Source of the DNA: Lineus longissimus
Lineage: Eukaryota; Nemertea; Pilidiophora; Heteronemertea; Lineidae
DNA length: 64,000 nucleotides
Assembly: GCF_910592395.1 (NCBI RefSeq)
Contig: NC_088320.1
Location: forward strand, 4,402,001 to 4,466,000
Direction of reading: 5' to 3'
Shown: positions 14,101 through 29,100 of the stretch, piece by piece
How positions within the stretch are numbered: the first letter of the stretch is position 1
Layout of the letters: the number at the start of each line of letters is the position of its first letter
Made by a program: the position numbers and the translations under genes
Notes under the pieces: generated by a model
Databases searched by the model: none
The model's input: only the letters and a program-made list of their open reading frames with translations
What the model was told of the DNA's origin: nothing

Positions 14101-17100
14101 TGAAGCTTTGGGTAAAAGGTTGCTCGTGACACAACTGTTGCAGCTCTTCCACTGTGGAGTTGTGATGGAGACTGCTTTGGGGGGTCATCCAGTGGCTAAC
14201 AGTTTCAGGCCGTGGGCAAGGCACTTTAAAGTACTGGGAACTAACTCGATGTCGATGATATGAAAGAGCATGTCACAGCAGAAAAACATCAATCTCGGCG
14301 TATAAGATCGGTTCTGGGCGTTTCAAGATGAGTCAATCTGTGGAGGGGGGGGTCTAATTTACTGTGTCAGACTCTTGGGTTATCATATTGTTGCATCGGT
14401 GGCTTCTGACATCGGCACTGTTTATGATGTATTGTCAGAAGGACATGGCATCATTACCTGTCCGTCATGATCACGCCCGACAGGATTGACCGAACCGATA
14501 TTCATGAATGCAAATTAAATGAGACTTGGTGAGGACATGGCTCGCAGGATTCATATATCACCAGAGGTATCATGTATTCATTTTGTAGAGCATGGTAAAT
14601 GAGATGCTGGCATTATATTACCATGCCAGTAATTACTTCGGATCACTCGTAACTTGCACATTAGGAATGTGCGAGCGCCGAGATGAAATTTTTCACAGGG
14701 TTTACCGCAGGAAACTGGGTGGGCATTTCTGACCATGACCCAGCGGTACAAACATGGGAATTAGATACGAGTGTGTCCCGTGTCTGGAGATAATGCCATA
14801 CCACACAATGATTACAGAGTTTCTGGTTCTTTGAAGCAGTAGAAAATGTACACACTTATTTTCAATCTGTTCAACTGTAATGCAATATAGCTGTCTATAA
14901 TCAGACATAGCCTCATAGGGGTGCCGCATGAGGTCCCCCCCCCTCACATTTAAGGAACTCTTTAAAATTGACAATAGATATTTGGAAATTGATAATATAT
15001 CAACACCTACACACCCCACCCCCTCTTTCTCTGAGACCCCCTTCTATCTCTGATTCCTGGATCTACCCTAAAAGTGACACATCAAAGGGTTTCTATTGCG
15101 CAATATTTTGTTTAGAAATGGATAGAGTGTCGACCAAAATTAGTCATCAGTAATTGCCTTGGAGTTTTGGTGATCCAGTGACATCACAGGTAACAAAGGT
15201 GTTGTTATTATGCAACATTGGTTTTATTTCAGTTTTGAAAACAAGAGTTTCTCCTCACCCGAATTTGTCATACCTGTCGTCTCATAGTCTAAACAAAGTT
15301 AAAGTTTTTCCTATTGAATTAAGACTGCCCCTAAGGAGTTACATGATTGTGCAACAACCTCATCACAGATCCATCTTTGGATGCAGAAAACCGGTCTCCG
15401 CCCAAATTTGTCGTCACCATTCACCTTGTCTGTAGCCTGGGGGGAGCTTGGTGATTAACGTAGCGCTATGCTGGCATTCCAATTTTACACACTGACTCAG
15501 CCTTGATGGGTGGAGGGGTATTGTACGAGTGCTTCGTAGTCAGTCTTAGTTCTCATTTCGGTAGAGTGGCATGCAGTCGTGAGTGTGGAAACTTGGATTA
15601 TCACAATTTTCATGGATAACTATTAGAACGGATTTGTTATTAACTAGGTTTGGAATGTTTACAGAAAACTCCGCCTTGGATAGGTGGATTCAGATTTTCT
15701 TTCTGTGCTGTTCTACTTCAAGTGGAGGCAAGGCGTGATTGTAGTGGACTGCCAGTACCTCAATATTTAGAAGACGAGCATGGGATTTGAGATGATGATG
15801 ACGGTTTGAAGCTTTTAGTGTACAGAGTTTGACTGGTCATTGACTTCAGGTATGGTAGTGGAAGTGGTATCGATGGTCTCTTTCTCACATTTTGTTGTTC
15901 CATTTTGTTCTGGTGTACACACTGAGGTCTATGACATCTCCAGACCCCTTGAAGTGAGGTGTTTAGCAATTCAGGAGAGGTGGTAGGCGCTGCACTCTCT
16001 CTCGGGCTAGGGTCGTTGTTCTTGGACTCACCCTGAGCTTCAATTCTACTTATTTGACACTGAACATTTCATCAGTTTTAACTTCCATGCTTCTCGGTTT
16101 TAAAAACAGTGAAACACGACCACTGATGTATTCCTATTCCACCACTGAGTCAGCCTTTCACTTTGACTACCTCTGGTTTTGCTCACTGTCAATTTGAGCT
16201 GAGCCATGATTGATGGTTCATGTTTTTGCTGGATTCTCTAACTTTTTTGGCGCTTTTAGCTACTAGAACAAAAATCATTAGCTGGAGAGCCAGTGATTTA
16301 GGCATGTGAGCGCCATCGATTCCATCCTTGGCTATCTCTTCTCTCCATTGGCTGCTGTGGTGAAGTGTTAGGAGTGCTCTGTTTTGGGCATCCCACAAGT
16401 GAGGGACTGTTATAAATCGCTGTGACTTGCGACATAATCGCTGCGATGCGGGTAAAACAAGTCATCACCAGGTTTCACCTTGATCACTTCTTTTTATTTT
16501 GAAGATTGTTCTGAGTAATCCATGGTACATGTATCAACACACTTGGAATTCCTCATTATCTTAAAGGTATGACCTGAGGCCCTCATCATAACCTGGCTTG
16601 TTTTGAGAGGCCAATGATAGATTGGATACACGCATTCATTGCATTTCTTCCAGAATTTTCGCCCAGGATTAAAGCATGTGCTACAGGTGTGGAGCTTTCA
16701 CTCTATTGCCTGATTGCCAATTGCCGGCATTGTGTTCCGCATGCTGCTGGAGTGTTTCCAGCACACTGTTGACTATTGGATTGGACTACAGAATCTGTGT
16801 GCATGCGATCAGCCATTGGGCGTGGGTTGTGTACATCTGTGTGACTCGCTGTATCGGGCAGACGGCATTGGCAATTTCTCTGTTGGCTCCGAGACGATGG
16901 ATATTGTTTGGTCTGGGTGTCCTGAGTGAGGATTCTGATACAGTCTCAGCTCTCTGGTGAGGCACAGGCTGTGTGTGTTGGTGACATTTTAGCATCGGCT
17001 TTGTATTGAGCAGACGACACTCCCTGTAAGCTCTTGGGTGATCTGGATATCATTCAATTGGATAACCTGAGTGAGGATTCTGGTTGCATTGGCTTGATAT

Positions 17101-20100
17101 CTTGTGAATTTCAGCCCAGCTTTGTGTGGAGCAGACGTGACATTCCTGTTGGTGCTTGGATGATGTTGAGAATCGTGGATTCAACTTGGATGCTGGGTGA
17201 CTTGTTATTTATTGTGTCATTTCAGATATGATCATGAAAGGCGATGTGTTTTGCTGCTCTTGATAATTTGTCACTATTTTTCGGTGGAGATAATTAATGC
17301 AGCCATTGTGTTGACTTCTTTGGGGTTTTCAATATCTTCCGCATTAAGGTTCTGTGGTTGCCATGGATAATAGATAATGGATTACAGGAGGCTTTGGTGA
17401 TATATGTCTGGCAAACCTATTCCTTGCTGTGGGATTAAGTTCTGAAGAATTATGATAGGGAGGAACTATCATAACGATCGATCAGCAGTGTGGTCTTGAC
17501 TGTCAACATATGTTGCAAAGGCCTGGATTTGCTGAGTCTCATCAATGCGATTATTTGCCCAGATCAATCGCAGCTTCGGCTTAGTCTCAATGGTGCGGCC
17601 TACAACACGCAGTGCCTTATATGAGGCCCGAGGTCTTCCATAAAATCAACAAAAGTGAACCCCAAAGCACTTGACAGCTGTTCTGGGAACCATGCTGAGG
17701 GTGTCAGTAGAAATGTCATGCCTTTGCCCTTTTGCTGGATTGCCTTTGGTTTTGCTATTGGGGCAGTTTGTCCTCGACTCGCTTTTATCGGCCACCACTT
17801 TTCACAATTTCGGCAACTGGTCCATTGTGACATGTGTGATCCTCAATCAAGCCATTGATGAGTAAGTGCAGGTAGTCCACCTTGCCCCATTGAAACCTGG
17901 CCTTGAATCAGCTGAACCAAAACGTACCAAATGTATTCCATTGGTGACTGATGAATCAAACAGTACTAAATGTATTCCATCAGGGATAAAAGAGTGAAAA
18001 TCGATTGAACAAATAAAGTGCTTTTTGATAGAATTGATAGAATTGACAGAAAAGTCCAATGCATTATCCGTGGTGTTTTACCTGTTTTCACTCTTGTTGG
18101 ATTGGTTGATAAAAGTAGATGAAGCTGAGCAAAGGGGATCTTGGAACAGGTAAAGCTGGTCCTTCAATGGTCACAGATCGAGGAGCATGGAGGATGGGTC
18201 ATGGATTTAGTGTGACTCAAACCACCATCTCCGTCTCTTCTCTTGGAAGTAATGAACTAAGTACATGACTCAGGTGCACAAATGTCAGCGGTGATTTCCT
18301 GCAGTGTCATGGGAACTTTTATTGTCCTCTCGTCATTCTTTCCATTGTATTTGAAATCTCGTCATCCAGCTTCGATAAGGTATTGTACTCGATGACTGCT
18401 TCCAGACAGTTCGATTAGATCGGATAGGATTTGCACTTCATGTCTGGTGAAACCATTATGCTTTTTGCAACAGAAATTTGATATCGATAAGATACGTGCT
18501 TGCGGCAGTAGATTTTATATCTAACGATGGTGCATCGCTTGTGACCTAGAGCAAAACACTTAGACCTTAACTTTGACTTGTAGTGTCCTTTGTTCATTTG
18601 TTGATTGAGACGACTATTGATGTTCCAAGTTGCCTATGCTAGGCAAGTGTTAGACCCCTTCCAAGTGAAAACTTGAGTAGCTTGTGTGCTCCTTCCTGGC
18701 CAAGATTATGGGAGAATAGCCTTGGGCGTTTCCATATATAGACATCATGTATCAACTTGTTGGCAAGGTCATGTTGTTATAGTTCGGCGAGATGTGAAGT
18801 GTCCAAGTTAAAACATTCCTTGTGTGCCTTCTGGTACAATTCATTGCGTAATTCAGCATTATGCGACAATGTTGTCAAGAGTAACGCAACAGTCAACAAA
18901 CATTGGAGAATGAGTCAGAATAGAACAATGTCATTTGGATTGAGATGTGCTGTATTACCATCCGCAATGGGTCGTGAAAGTGTGTGTGTGGTCATGTTTA
19001 TATGGTAGGAAGCAGCTGGACATGCGGCCAGGCTCCTCATCCCCCAAAAAGTACCGGTAGTATGATTCCTGCTGACTATTAGGCACAGTACAGTGCCATG
19101 TTATAAACGGTCCGAGCTTTCCAAGACCACAAATGGAATGATAGGAAGCAAAATAACGCCGAATTTGGTACTATATCACATGGTAGCCCTGAATTTGCAC
19201 TCTCAAGCACAACCGCCAACGCATTAATTCACCAGAATTCAACCCCAGGGACTCGATAATTAGCTCAAGTTGTTTCCCGTCACACTGGAAAAGATTAATG
19301 GGGTATTATTTGTGCCACAATGCAGCGAAAATTGGATACTTGCCTCTTGTGTTGTGCTGATTCTGTTCTCTCGTCGATCACTCCACTCTCTCTGTCAAAT
19401 TTCTCTTCTGTAGCTAGAGAATAAAACTCTTGATTCTTGAATTAAAAAGTACGATGAGTGTATTATAAAGGTAGTGACGACTCAATACCAAAATCCTGGC
19501 ATAATGATATCACTATAAAGATGCTCTTTCAAATATCGAACCAGTTACAATGACAAAAATCCACAATGTTGAGATTCTCTTCCTTTATCTCTGAAATCTC
19601 TGGATTCCATATTGATTTCTTGGCCCTGATAAAAATCAAGTCTGGGGAATGCTGGTTTCCTTCTCTTCCCAGTAGCTTGAGGCATCAGTTATCAGACTGG
19701 CATTACCAAACCTTGAAAACACATGCAGGCTGAAATGCTACATTTTTTCATTGAGTTGGAATGATTCAGTGACAGACCCACGACAAGAGGCGATTGGTCT
19801 CGTCAGGACGATCAATCAGTTGTCGGTGATTCACACCATTATGTGATCAGACGCAGAATGATTTGTTGCACATGTCTGCTGTAGCCTGCTGCAGTACATT
19901 TTCTTGTTTTGTCTGTCTGGGGTATTTTTTTTCATCGTCAATCAATCTCAAATGTCTTTTTAAGTACTTTTCTGTCAAAAAGTGTGCTTCAGCTGGCCAG
20001 CTTTAGGAAGCAAGGACAGATTTTGGATGCTGGACACGGCTGACAAGCATGGATGTGTATGGCAGTTACTTCAGTTTCAGCAATGTGAAAGTGTGTTTCA

Positions 20101-23100
20101 CTTCCGTTTCCAATTGGTGCAAAGATTGGTTTTGCACAGAGGGTCAGGGATTCAAACTGCAAACTGCGGCAGTGATGGAAGGAGGAGCTCCTTTTCCAAA
20201 TGTTGGTTAAGTTTTACCATGATGATATCGATGCGTTTTATAGGATATCACTTGTTCTGTTTTGGCGAAGTTCTTCAGTGGCAGTGAGGTTCAAGTTCAA
20301 GATGCTGTGTTATCCACACTCAGCCTGACTGATTGATTGTCTTGACTTGTCTGTCAATGTCTTCCCCATCACATGAGCATGAATCATGATGGGATGATGT
20401 TGAGCTCAGCTGTGCATGACCTACTCAAGGTCTCAATTGGTGTAGGATTGTCATATAATACATCTTGATCTAGATTGCCGGTACATTTCTCTTCAATTTA
20501 TCAATGCTTTTTTGTCAAATTGCTCTTGTTGTGGTGCAGAAACTGTGTTTTATTCCTCGTTTATCTCATTTCTTCAGTGTCGATTCATCTCTGGATCATT
20601 TTTGTGCTGGCAGTTATCTAGATTCATTGGATATCAGATCGTCAGTGGACTTGTCAATTTCTGAATCATTTCTTCAAGGTCAAGGTCATCTGGAATAAGT
20701 TTCGATTCATCTTTTTCGATTCTCCTGCATCATTTTCTCAATTTTCCAAAGTCAGTTTCTAGACTGGATTTCCCTCCAGTATATCTTCATATTCACTATT
20801 TTGGATGTACTACATGGCACAATTTTAAATGTCATTGAATATGTCCTATTTTCAAAAAAATGTTCTAGAATCTTCTTAATAATGACAAGTATCATCCTCA
20901 ATAATTGGTTTTAAATGGTATGTAATGACCCGAGTCACATGATGATCTGAATATCTAGGTGAATATTTAACTGATGTAGAACTTTAATGTCCTACATCAT
21001 CCCATTCAGTTGTTGATTTAGGACAGCTAATGTCTACAAGGGTAGGGCGTTGATGATGTATCAATGATATGTCCAAGTGAGTGAAAAAAGGAAGTATTCA
21101 AAATCTAGAGGATTTGGCATTGTGGGGTTTATCGACCCGAAATATTGTTGTTCCTCGTCATGTATCTTGTCTGCTTCTTTACGTGGAGTATGTTTTGCCA
21201 TTGACATGATAAATCTTGTTGATAGCTTGTTGGTTTGCACCCCCAGAGAAGATGTTTCAGTCGGCAGAATGTTCTTGTTCTTTCTCCGACAGTTGCCATA
21301 GACTACACTCTATAATTCTAACAGTAGAGCATCTATGTAATGTGGTCCATAAATCTACCGGGTTCGTGTTTGTTTGATGTACCAAGGCACTCATCTGCAG
21401 CATTTTGACTGTTACTGGTAATCAGACGAAGCATGAGGATGAGGTGTTGTAGGTTGTTTTCGTTTGTACAATGTAATGTTCTCTTGGATTGTTCGAAGGC
21501 TACACTGTAACAATTTGAAAGTCAAAGAACGCTTTCTTTTTTCCATTTCGATTGTGAATTTTCTGGAGTGCCCTCTGGATTCTGGGTCCTTTGAACATGT
21601 ACCTTTGAGATCTTTGCTGATTCCAAAGTTTAAGTCTGTGGACAGTATTGTGGCTGTGTAAAACTGTACTAGTTTCGACTGTGTTCAAAACCACAAAAAT
21701 TATCTTTAATCCTGTATCAATCATGATTGGAGATAATTTCATCAAAACTACGTCTATTTCTCTATAGAACAAGAACATTCAGAAATGGCAATAGGTCCTT
21801 TTAACCAAAACAAGTGTGAAGAGTGCTCTTGATGGATAGCATCTGAAGTGGACCATTTTACCTGAGTTAGGTCTTGGATAAACACAATAAAAGGACTTGG
21901 TACTTACCCCAACGGAAGTGACCTACCTCAGGAGTATGAATCTCTTACCATGGATGACTAGCTGAGACATTGTGACTGGATCTTCTGCAAAGACACAAAA
22001 TTTGATTTGGAATAGCAGTGAATCTTACTAGTGAACTTGGGATTACTTGCCTTTTAAAAACAAACTTTCAAAAATGTCTGCGGAACAACCTTATGGTACT
22101 ATGCCCCGCAATTGGCGGTATTGGAATAAAGCAGCAAATAAATGTGATTGGGCAAACCGTAAGTATCTTTAAAGACACCTCTGGCCGAAATTGATGACAC
22201 CAGCAAATCAAAACCGTTGTCAAAATCTCTGTGTGAGAGCAAATCACCTCTTACTAGTTGCTGCAAACTGCAATCATGATCGTATGGGACAAAAATCTCT
22301 GGTGGTTGTTGCAGGTACGTGTACCTACTGCAACATGACTCTGAGAAAGACCTCTTGCGGTTACCAATGACATTCTGGGAAGGAAGATGATGAAATCTTC
22401 ATTCACACCGACGAAATAGACTGAGGATCCACGAAACATTAGTCATGTTAACAGTTCCATTTGTGCGGATAATAGCTTTCCTGTTATCATTGCAACCACT
22501 TTGCAGCTTGCACCAATCTTTTATTTATAAGGTCTTATCACCCATAAACCTTGGGAGCCCATCAGCTGGGAAGGAACATGTTCATCCATCTATTATCTTA
22601 ATCTTATGATTTCAGGCTAATTTTCTAGTTCTGCACTGTGCATAACCTTTCTAACAGGTTTAGAATAGAACAGTGCATTAAACACTCATGCATGCCGAAG
22701 GGGCAGCATTCTGACTGAGGTGTTGGACTCTTAATTTGAACTCAGTGAGTTGATATTTGAACAAGAAATCTTGTCCACCTCTCCCCCATTTCCACACTAA
22801 AACCCCTGTTCTTATTCCCTCTCTCTATTTTCTCATTACAGATGATATTGTGATGACACCGACGAAAAAGGTGAAAGGAAAATGTCTGACAATAGAACGG
22901 AAGAAGAAAAATTTGGTGCGGGATGAAGACGCACATTTCAAAGCTGCTGGGAAGAATGCCGGGATGGTTGTGAATAAGGAAATATCAGACGCAAGTAAGT
23001 TTTAGGGTTTATATGCTGGTTGAGATGGTTGCTCCACGGCCTCTGCTAATTACAGGTGGAAAACATTTTGACTACCATTAGTTAGGATGCTTGCATGCTT

Positions 23101-26100
23101 GAATTGGTGATATTGAACATTTTCTGATCTTTGAAACCTAATCAACACATTAACTTGATGTCAAGGGTGCTCCGAGTAAATCTTACAGAATGTGGTTACC
23201 ACGACTGTTTACTGGACATGCTCTGTAGCCATACATGTTGGGCAAGATGTTGGAAGTTGGATTTGAGTTTGAGAAAATAATTTAGGCTCTATTCTAATCC
23301 ATTGTCCAGCCTGCGGCCATGAATCTTTCAAGCCCCAACACTACCAGCAAGAAGCAGTATCACTCTTGCCATGACTATTAAGACGTGCCACTTGGCTATT
23401 ACAAGGCCCCAGGCCAAAACAGTAAAGTGACATTTGTGACATCATTTTCTTCATGTTCCTTGCAGATGGTGATGTCGATGGCAACCCACATCTACAGCTA
23501 GAATTCAGGTGCTTCTTAATAAATAAAAAAAATGGTGACAGAATAGTGGTACGTATTGACACCAGTGTCTTTCTTGCTTCCTATGGAATTGCTTCAGCAT
23601 TTCTGGGGAACGGATGAACCTGAAAGCTATGGCCCGATTTGTGACATCCACCGACCTAAGAATTTGATGCTGTTGATGAATGCAAGTAGAATGAAGAAGC
23701 TGCATGTAGCGTTGTGTCGGACAGTGGTGTGGCAGACAGTATGCAGCCTGTGACGGTTTCTTTGGCCTTGACTGTCTAGAAGTATTGCTGTTCCTGAACG
23801 TAGGCCATCACAGTATCTCAAGTATGAGTTAGTTGCCTGACCAGGCAGAAGGAATTTGGCATCATGCCCATCTTATGTGTTTGATGATATTGATAATAAA
23901 CCCCACCGCCAACACCAGTTCTGCTGAAGTGCTGCCAGCCAGTGAGCTTTGAAGGAACTAAAATCTTCAGTCCGACATGAAGTTACGTTTGGCTCTAACA
24001 TCCAACAGACACTCAACTTCGAATAAGTTTCAACTTAAACCCATTTTCATTTCATCTATTGAGTTCTTTTAAAAATCTAATTAGTGATATTTTCTTGTTT
24101 CAGGAACAAAGGAAACTGCGGTTTTGGTTCGTGGAAGGCACCGATCACTTTGGCAGAATGAATGCTGCTTACGATTTCTTCAGACAACTTGTACACCCGG
24201 ACACTTTCCCCAGAGGTAACTTTGTGGGTTTGATGGAGTTTTCCTAAGCCTTACGGGGCAGAGCTTTTGACGAACTTGATGTTAACATCTTGCCATTGAA
24301 CATCACATGAAATGATGCATGGCTAACTTGTGTCATTCTTTAAACACCACCACAAATTCTACTCTCTTTCATACTGCTGATGTAAAAATATCCACTTGAT
24401 GATGTATTTAAGAAACAACTAAACTAATTTAAATTCACTTTCAGATTATGTAGGCTTTGTGATGAACACAATGAAGCAGATGAAGGACCCTCGCTACAAA
24501 CCAATCAGAAAAGTCGACGTAGAATTGGTACCATTAGATATTAGCGACGCACCTCCACCAAGTCCTGGTACGTATCTGGTGCAGTTCTTTGCTCGGATAA
24601 ACCCACAGTGGACAGTTCCTGTCCTGACCTTTAACCACCAAGTACCTTGATTCGGAAAATTGTTACAGATAGATTAGATACTGGCAAGAATGAGTAAATG
24701 CTTGAAGTCTTTATTTATTCCTGATACTAGGGCACCAAACAGTACTTGACACTTTGTCCTTGAAACACGCACTTTGTTCTTTTATCAACCCTCTGCAGTC
24801 TTAGAACAAGTTTTAAATTCATGCTTATTGCATAAGTCCCAGTTTCATTGCGGTGATGGTAACTTAAAGTTTGATCCTAATAAAACCTGCATTTCAATTA
24901 AAATACATGTATGTCGATACTTTGGTTGATAGACAAGTTCTCTCAGCTTTTTCACCCAGCCAAACACAACTTGAGTTCTTTCTTAGTGGCCCAGTCCTTT
25001 AATAACCTTGCTATATTTGTTCATTTCTTGACAGTCGCGGGTGAGGGTGGTAAGTGTCGCCATCAAAAGATGGCGCTAGTGTTTGGTGGATTTTTCGTGT
25101 TCCCGATTTTCATTGCATTAACGTTCTCTCACCTTTTTTTTAAGCCTGTAAATGATTTGCGCGTGGTGTTATTAACAGTTTGGTTTGGATATTTTGCGGG
25201 GATTACCGATTTTATAGTTTGCTTGGCATCGGCAGTGTGAACAGGATCCCATTTCTAATCAAGTTGGGTGTCATTACAGTCAAACAGTTCATGAAAAAAA
25301 CCTTTGGGTATAAGTTGTAAGTGTATGTTTGGATGGTGGTGACAATCACACATACAAATTATATTGCACACATAACCAGAAAGAGTATCTTAAACGTCTT
25401 CTTTGGTGACATTCTGGTCAATCAATAGACCATGATCCGACACACAATATGTGGAGATTTATTTTGGGAGGAGGGGGGTCAGGCTTTTTCTCTTTCATTG
25501 ATGACCTGACTGCTGAAGCGCAATAGCATAGTGGCTGCAGCACCCTTTGGACCTTCAATGTTTCCTCACACCATTAGTGTTTCCTTACACAATTGGTGTT
25601 TCCTTACACCATTGGTGTTTACTTACACCTTTGGTGTTTCCTTGTTCTCTTCTAACCACACTCATTTCCTACTTTCCCAAGCCATGAAAAATTGAGTGTT
25701 TTGTGCACAGTTGTTGGGTTGGGGTTTTTGTGGAAAGATTGGTGTTTTCTTACATTACACTATTGGTGTTTCCCTACACCTTTAAGTGTTTCCTGACACT
25801 GTTGGTGTTTCCTTATGCCTTCAGTGTTTTCCTGTTCTCTGCTAACCACACCAATTTCTTACTTTCTCTAGACATGGAACTGGGTGGTTTGTGCACTACT
25901 TGTTGGATAAAATATGTCTCCGCACAGGGGCTATCCATAGTATGTATGCACTGAAGTCACACTTTTATGGGATGAAAGAATCTGGGTTTGTTTCAGCATT
26001 GGACTAGGGCACAGTTTGTTTTCGATTGAGGGTTGGGTGGCCCTGGGTGACCAAAATACAGCTCATTTTGCTTGAGTGAATGTTGATGTATGGACTGGGT

Positions 26101-29100
26101 CTGGTCCTGGATATTGTTATCCTCTCCCCCGTCAATGTTTTTCTGCTTTTCAGCTTTGATTGAATTATTTCTGAACACCGCCTAGCTAATAGTGTTTTAC
26201 AGGATTTATTAACTAATAAATTGGTTGCAAGTTTTGTTGATATCATGTGTCCCGAACCCCTGATTTATTTGCAATTCCGTAATTGTAGGCAAATTTATTT
26301 GACTTCATTTAGCTGATTAAAGGTGTTGTGCAGAAAAATGTTGTACAATTATACTATGCATGTATTGTAATATATATTGAATATAAGATAAATTGGATGC
26401 AACCTTTATTACCCATGGGTTGCTATCATAAAAGAAGTGGTTGAGCGCCTGATGTGATATTTGAATGAATTTGGTTTAATTGGTAGCAACAGAGATAATA
26501 TACATATACATACTTTTGAAACAAGATTCTTAAGGGGGGAAATACAGAAACATCTCGTCCTGTTCACAAACACATCCTGGGGAACATCCTAGAAGCCCAA
26601 AATGCATGAACACTTCATTTATCTCTGCATAAATTCTGCTTTCTCAAAGCCTTTGAACTAACATTGTTGACATTTTTTCAGGTCGACTGCAAGAAATTGC
26701 AGGTAACAGATTCATGTTTCGTGATCATCAGACATCAGAACGTCTCTTCTCATTGCATGTGATTGTTTCTATCAGGACTTGAAAAATCATTTTGTAAAGT
26801 CCCTGGTCTTCTTTATCCCGCCTTTATTGGGCATCTTTTGATATCATTATCACGGGTATGTTCATAGTTTAAAGTAGTTAGTACTGCCCTGTGCGGCATA
26901 AAAGATATTCTTAAAGTGTTTCCAATTATTCTTAAACGTCACCACCCTTTTCAAGTTCTTGTATATGTCTCCTGTCAAATAATCACCATATTTTGCAGTT
27001 GTGAGAGAAACTCTGCCATTGGGACTGAACTGTGGTCGCCCATTTGAAGTATCGAATGAGGTGCCTGGTTAGTAAAAGTTTGTGGTGCTACAAGAGCCTG
27101 CTTACTGAAACCAGCTCTGTTGTTCCCCGACCCTCATATTACTAAATCATGCCAGCTGGAAATATTCCACAAAGCTACTCATCAAATTCATTTGTTCTCG
27201 TCCTGCCACTGACATGACTGATAATCCTGCAATTATACTAAATCTGTGATATTCCTGTCTTATGAAGGAAAAGTACTGAATTTTGTTTAACGCTTTTCCA
27301 AGGAATTCAACTCTCGCTTATTGGCTAAAATCGGCATTGCATGATTGTGGCTATAAAACAGATATGGGAATGTGGGTGAACAATTGTATTTGAAACTGTG
27401 CAGTAGTCAAATATGTTCACATTTTCAAACAAAAATTCTTTTTCATGAACTTCATGCTGATCTGAATTTTATGAGGCTGGATTGTAATATTCGACAATTT
27501 TTTCAATATCTGGGCTTTGAATGTATAAGGTTTAATCTTGCCCATTTCACTACTAACTAAATGACATTCTATACTTAAGCCTACAATACGTATTATTTTA
27601 CTCTTTTATCTTTGATAAAATGTGTATTTTGAAGTTCTACTAATATGTTTCATCAGCAATTCTGATCAGCACATTAGCTGACCAGCAATTGAATGTTCTG
27701 CGCTCGTCTTTTCCTATAAGCAGTATTTTGGATTCTGTTAAACTGCTTGTTCTGGACCACGAGAATAAGAGAACCTGATATTTTAACAGCATGTATGTGT
27801 CTGGGACTTATAAACTAGAAAGAAAATAACTGTTAAAAAGGCATGATGGAATGAGGTATCCAATAGAATGAAAACGCTTTGGTTACGATTGTAAATATGA
27901 ATGCTGGTGGCCAGGTTCAATGTAAAGATTACCATACTTCATATAAGTTTATGATGTTGTCATGAAAAAGTTAAGGGAAAGTTCCTTGGCTGGCAACATA
28001 GAATTCTCTATGAAAAGGCTGTTCTTCCACAACAGGCCAATACTGTCATCTATGATTAGCCAGTATGACCCAAGGTGTTGTCAAGTTCCTCAAATATTCT
28101 GATTAAATTCTCCAATTAATGCACTGTATCATTTCATCATTTCAGTTCTTTCAACAGAAATATGCAACCAGTTTCAATTTGAATTACAAATGAAGCAATC
28201 ATTATCAATACAAGTTTTATATCCAAGGAACAAAAACAAATAAAACTGATCACTTAATCACGCCTCCTTCCCAGTTTACATAAATTTTGCCGTTTTCCTG
28301 ACTTACCTCAATTTTCTTCCAGGTCTTCCAAAACAAGACAACAGGACTCATGAGGAGATCGTCCGGGAGCAACTCCTACTCACCCTGGAGTCGGCCTATC
28401 CTAATATCCTCGCCATGGATGATTTAGTCAAGTAAGTTCCGTACTGTTGTTGCTACAAATAACAAAATCTATTTTTACTATCTAACCAGAAACTCTTAAG
28501 TGAAGTTTGACCCCCCCCTCACACAGAATCAAGCAAAAAGTAGGCCGTCACTCGCGCTGATGTGATCAAGAGCAGAGATTAAACAGTGGCAGTCCTTCCG
28601 TGTGTCAACCCCACAACCTCCTGAAAACGAGCCTGGGCTCTTTGTTTATCATCAATTAGTGTTCAATTCTCGTTATTTTTCAGGATTCTTGATACAGATG
28701 AGAAGACCATTAGTGCCCAGCTCCGCGAACTCCAGGATAGAGAACTCGTCCGAATGGAGGTTGGTGGATTTATGCGACAGGTGGAAGACAAGAAAACAGG
28801 TGGGTTTCAAGGAATTCTTTTGATAATTGCATCTCAGGTGCAAGCATCTGCTAAACAACTAAAAAGCACACTTAAATTTATCATCTCTTCTTGATAATTT
28901 TGGCACTAGATTAGAAGTACATTTCCTTTTCCGCATATTTCAGAGGTAAAAGCCGTGAAGCAGTTTAACACGGCCACGACCGGCCAGCGACCAACGATCG
29001 CCATCATCACTGCTATGTATCACGAGAAGATGGCCGTGGACGCAATGATGCGAGATAAAACGACATTCGTCAAGTACAAGAAAGAAGGTGTGTTTCAGAA

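Larger units (their letters stand above)
11204..22841 (+). other. Intron 1 of the winged-helix/nucleosidase gene (11.6 kb)
   Basis: It starts GTGAGTA and ends in a pyrimidine tract plus CATTACAG. The two sides share phase 1 (G from exon 1 plus AT from exon 2 makes an Asp codon). It contains three tandem or duplicated non-coding blocks (11540-11767, 13094-13312 and about 16850-17190) and many short open frames that I judge non-coding. Small genes nested in it cannot be excluded. Confidence 0.65.

Noticed and set aside
13839-14224. Two minus-strand frames (97 and 66 codons) that might be transposon relics
   Set aside because: I looked for transposase or zinc-finger signatures and found only scattered His/Cys without regular spacing.
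24911-25240. 109-codon open frame with hydrophobic stretches
   Set aside because: It overlaps the proposed 15-nt exon 6 in an intron, and its hydrophobicity comes from T-rich DNA. No family resemblance.
25556-25875. Regular short repeats considered as a CRISPR-like array
   Set aside because: Units are contiguous and diverged with no unique spacers, and the genome is eukaryotic. It is a minisatellite.
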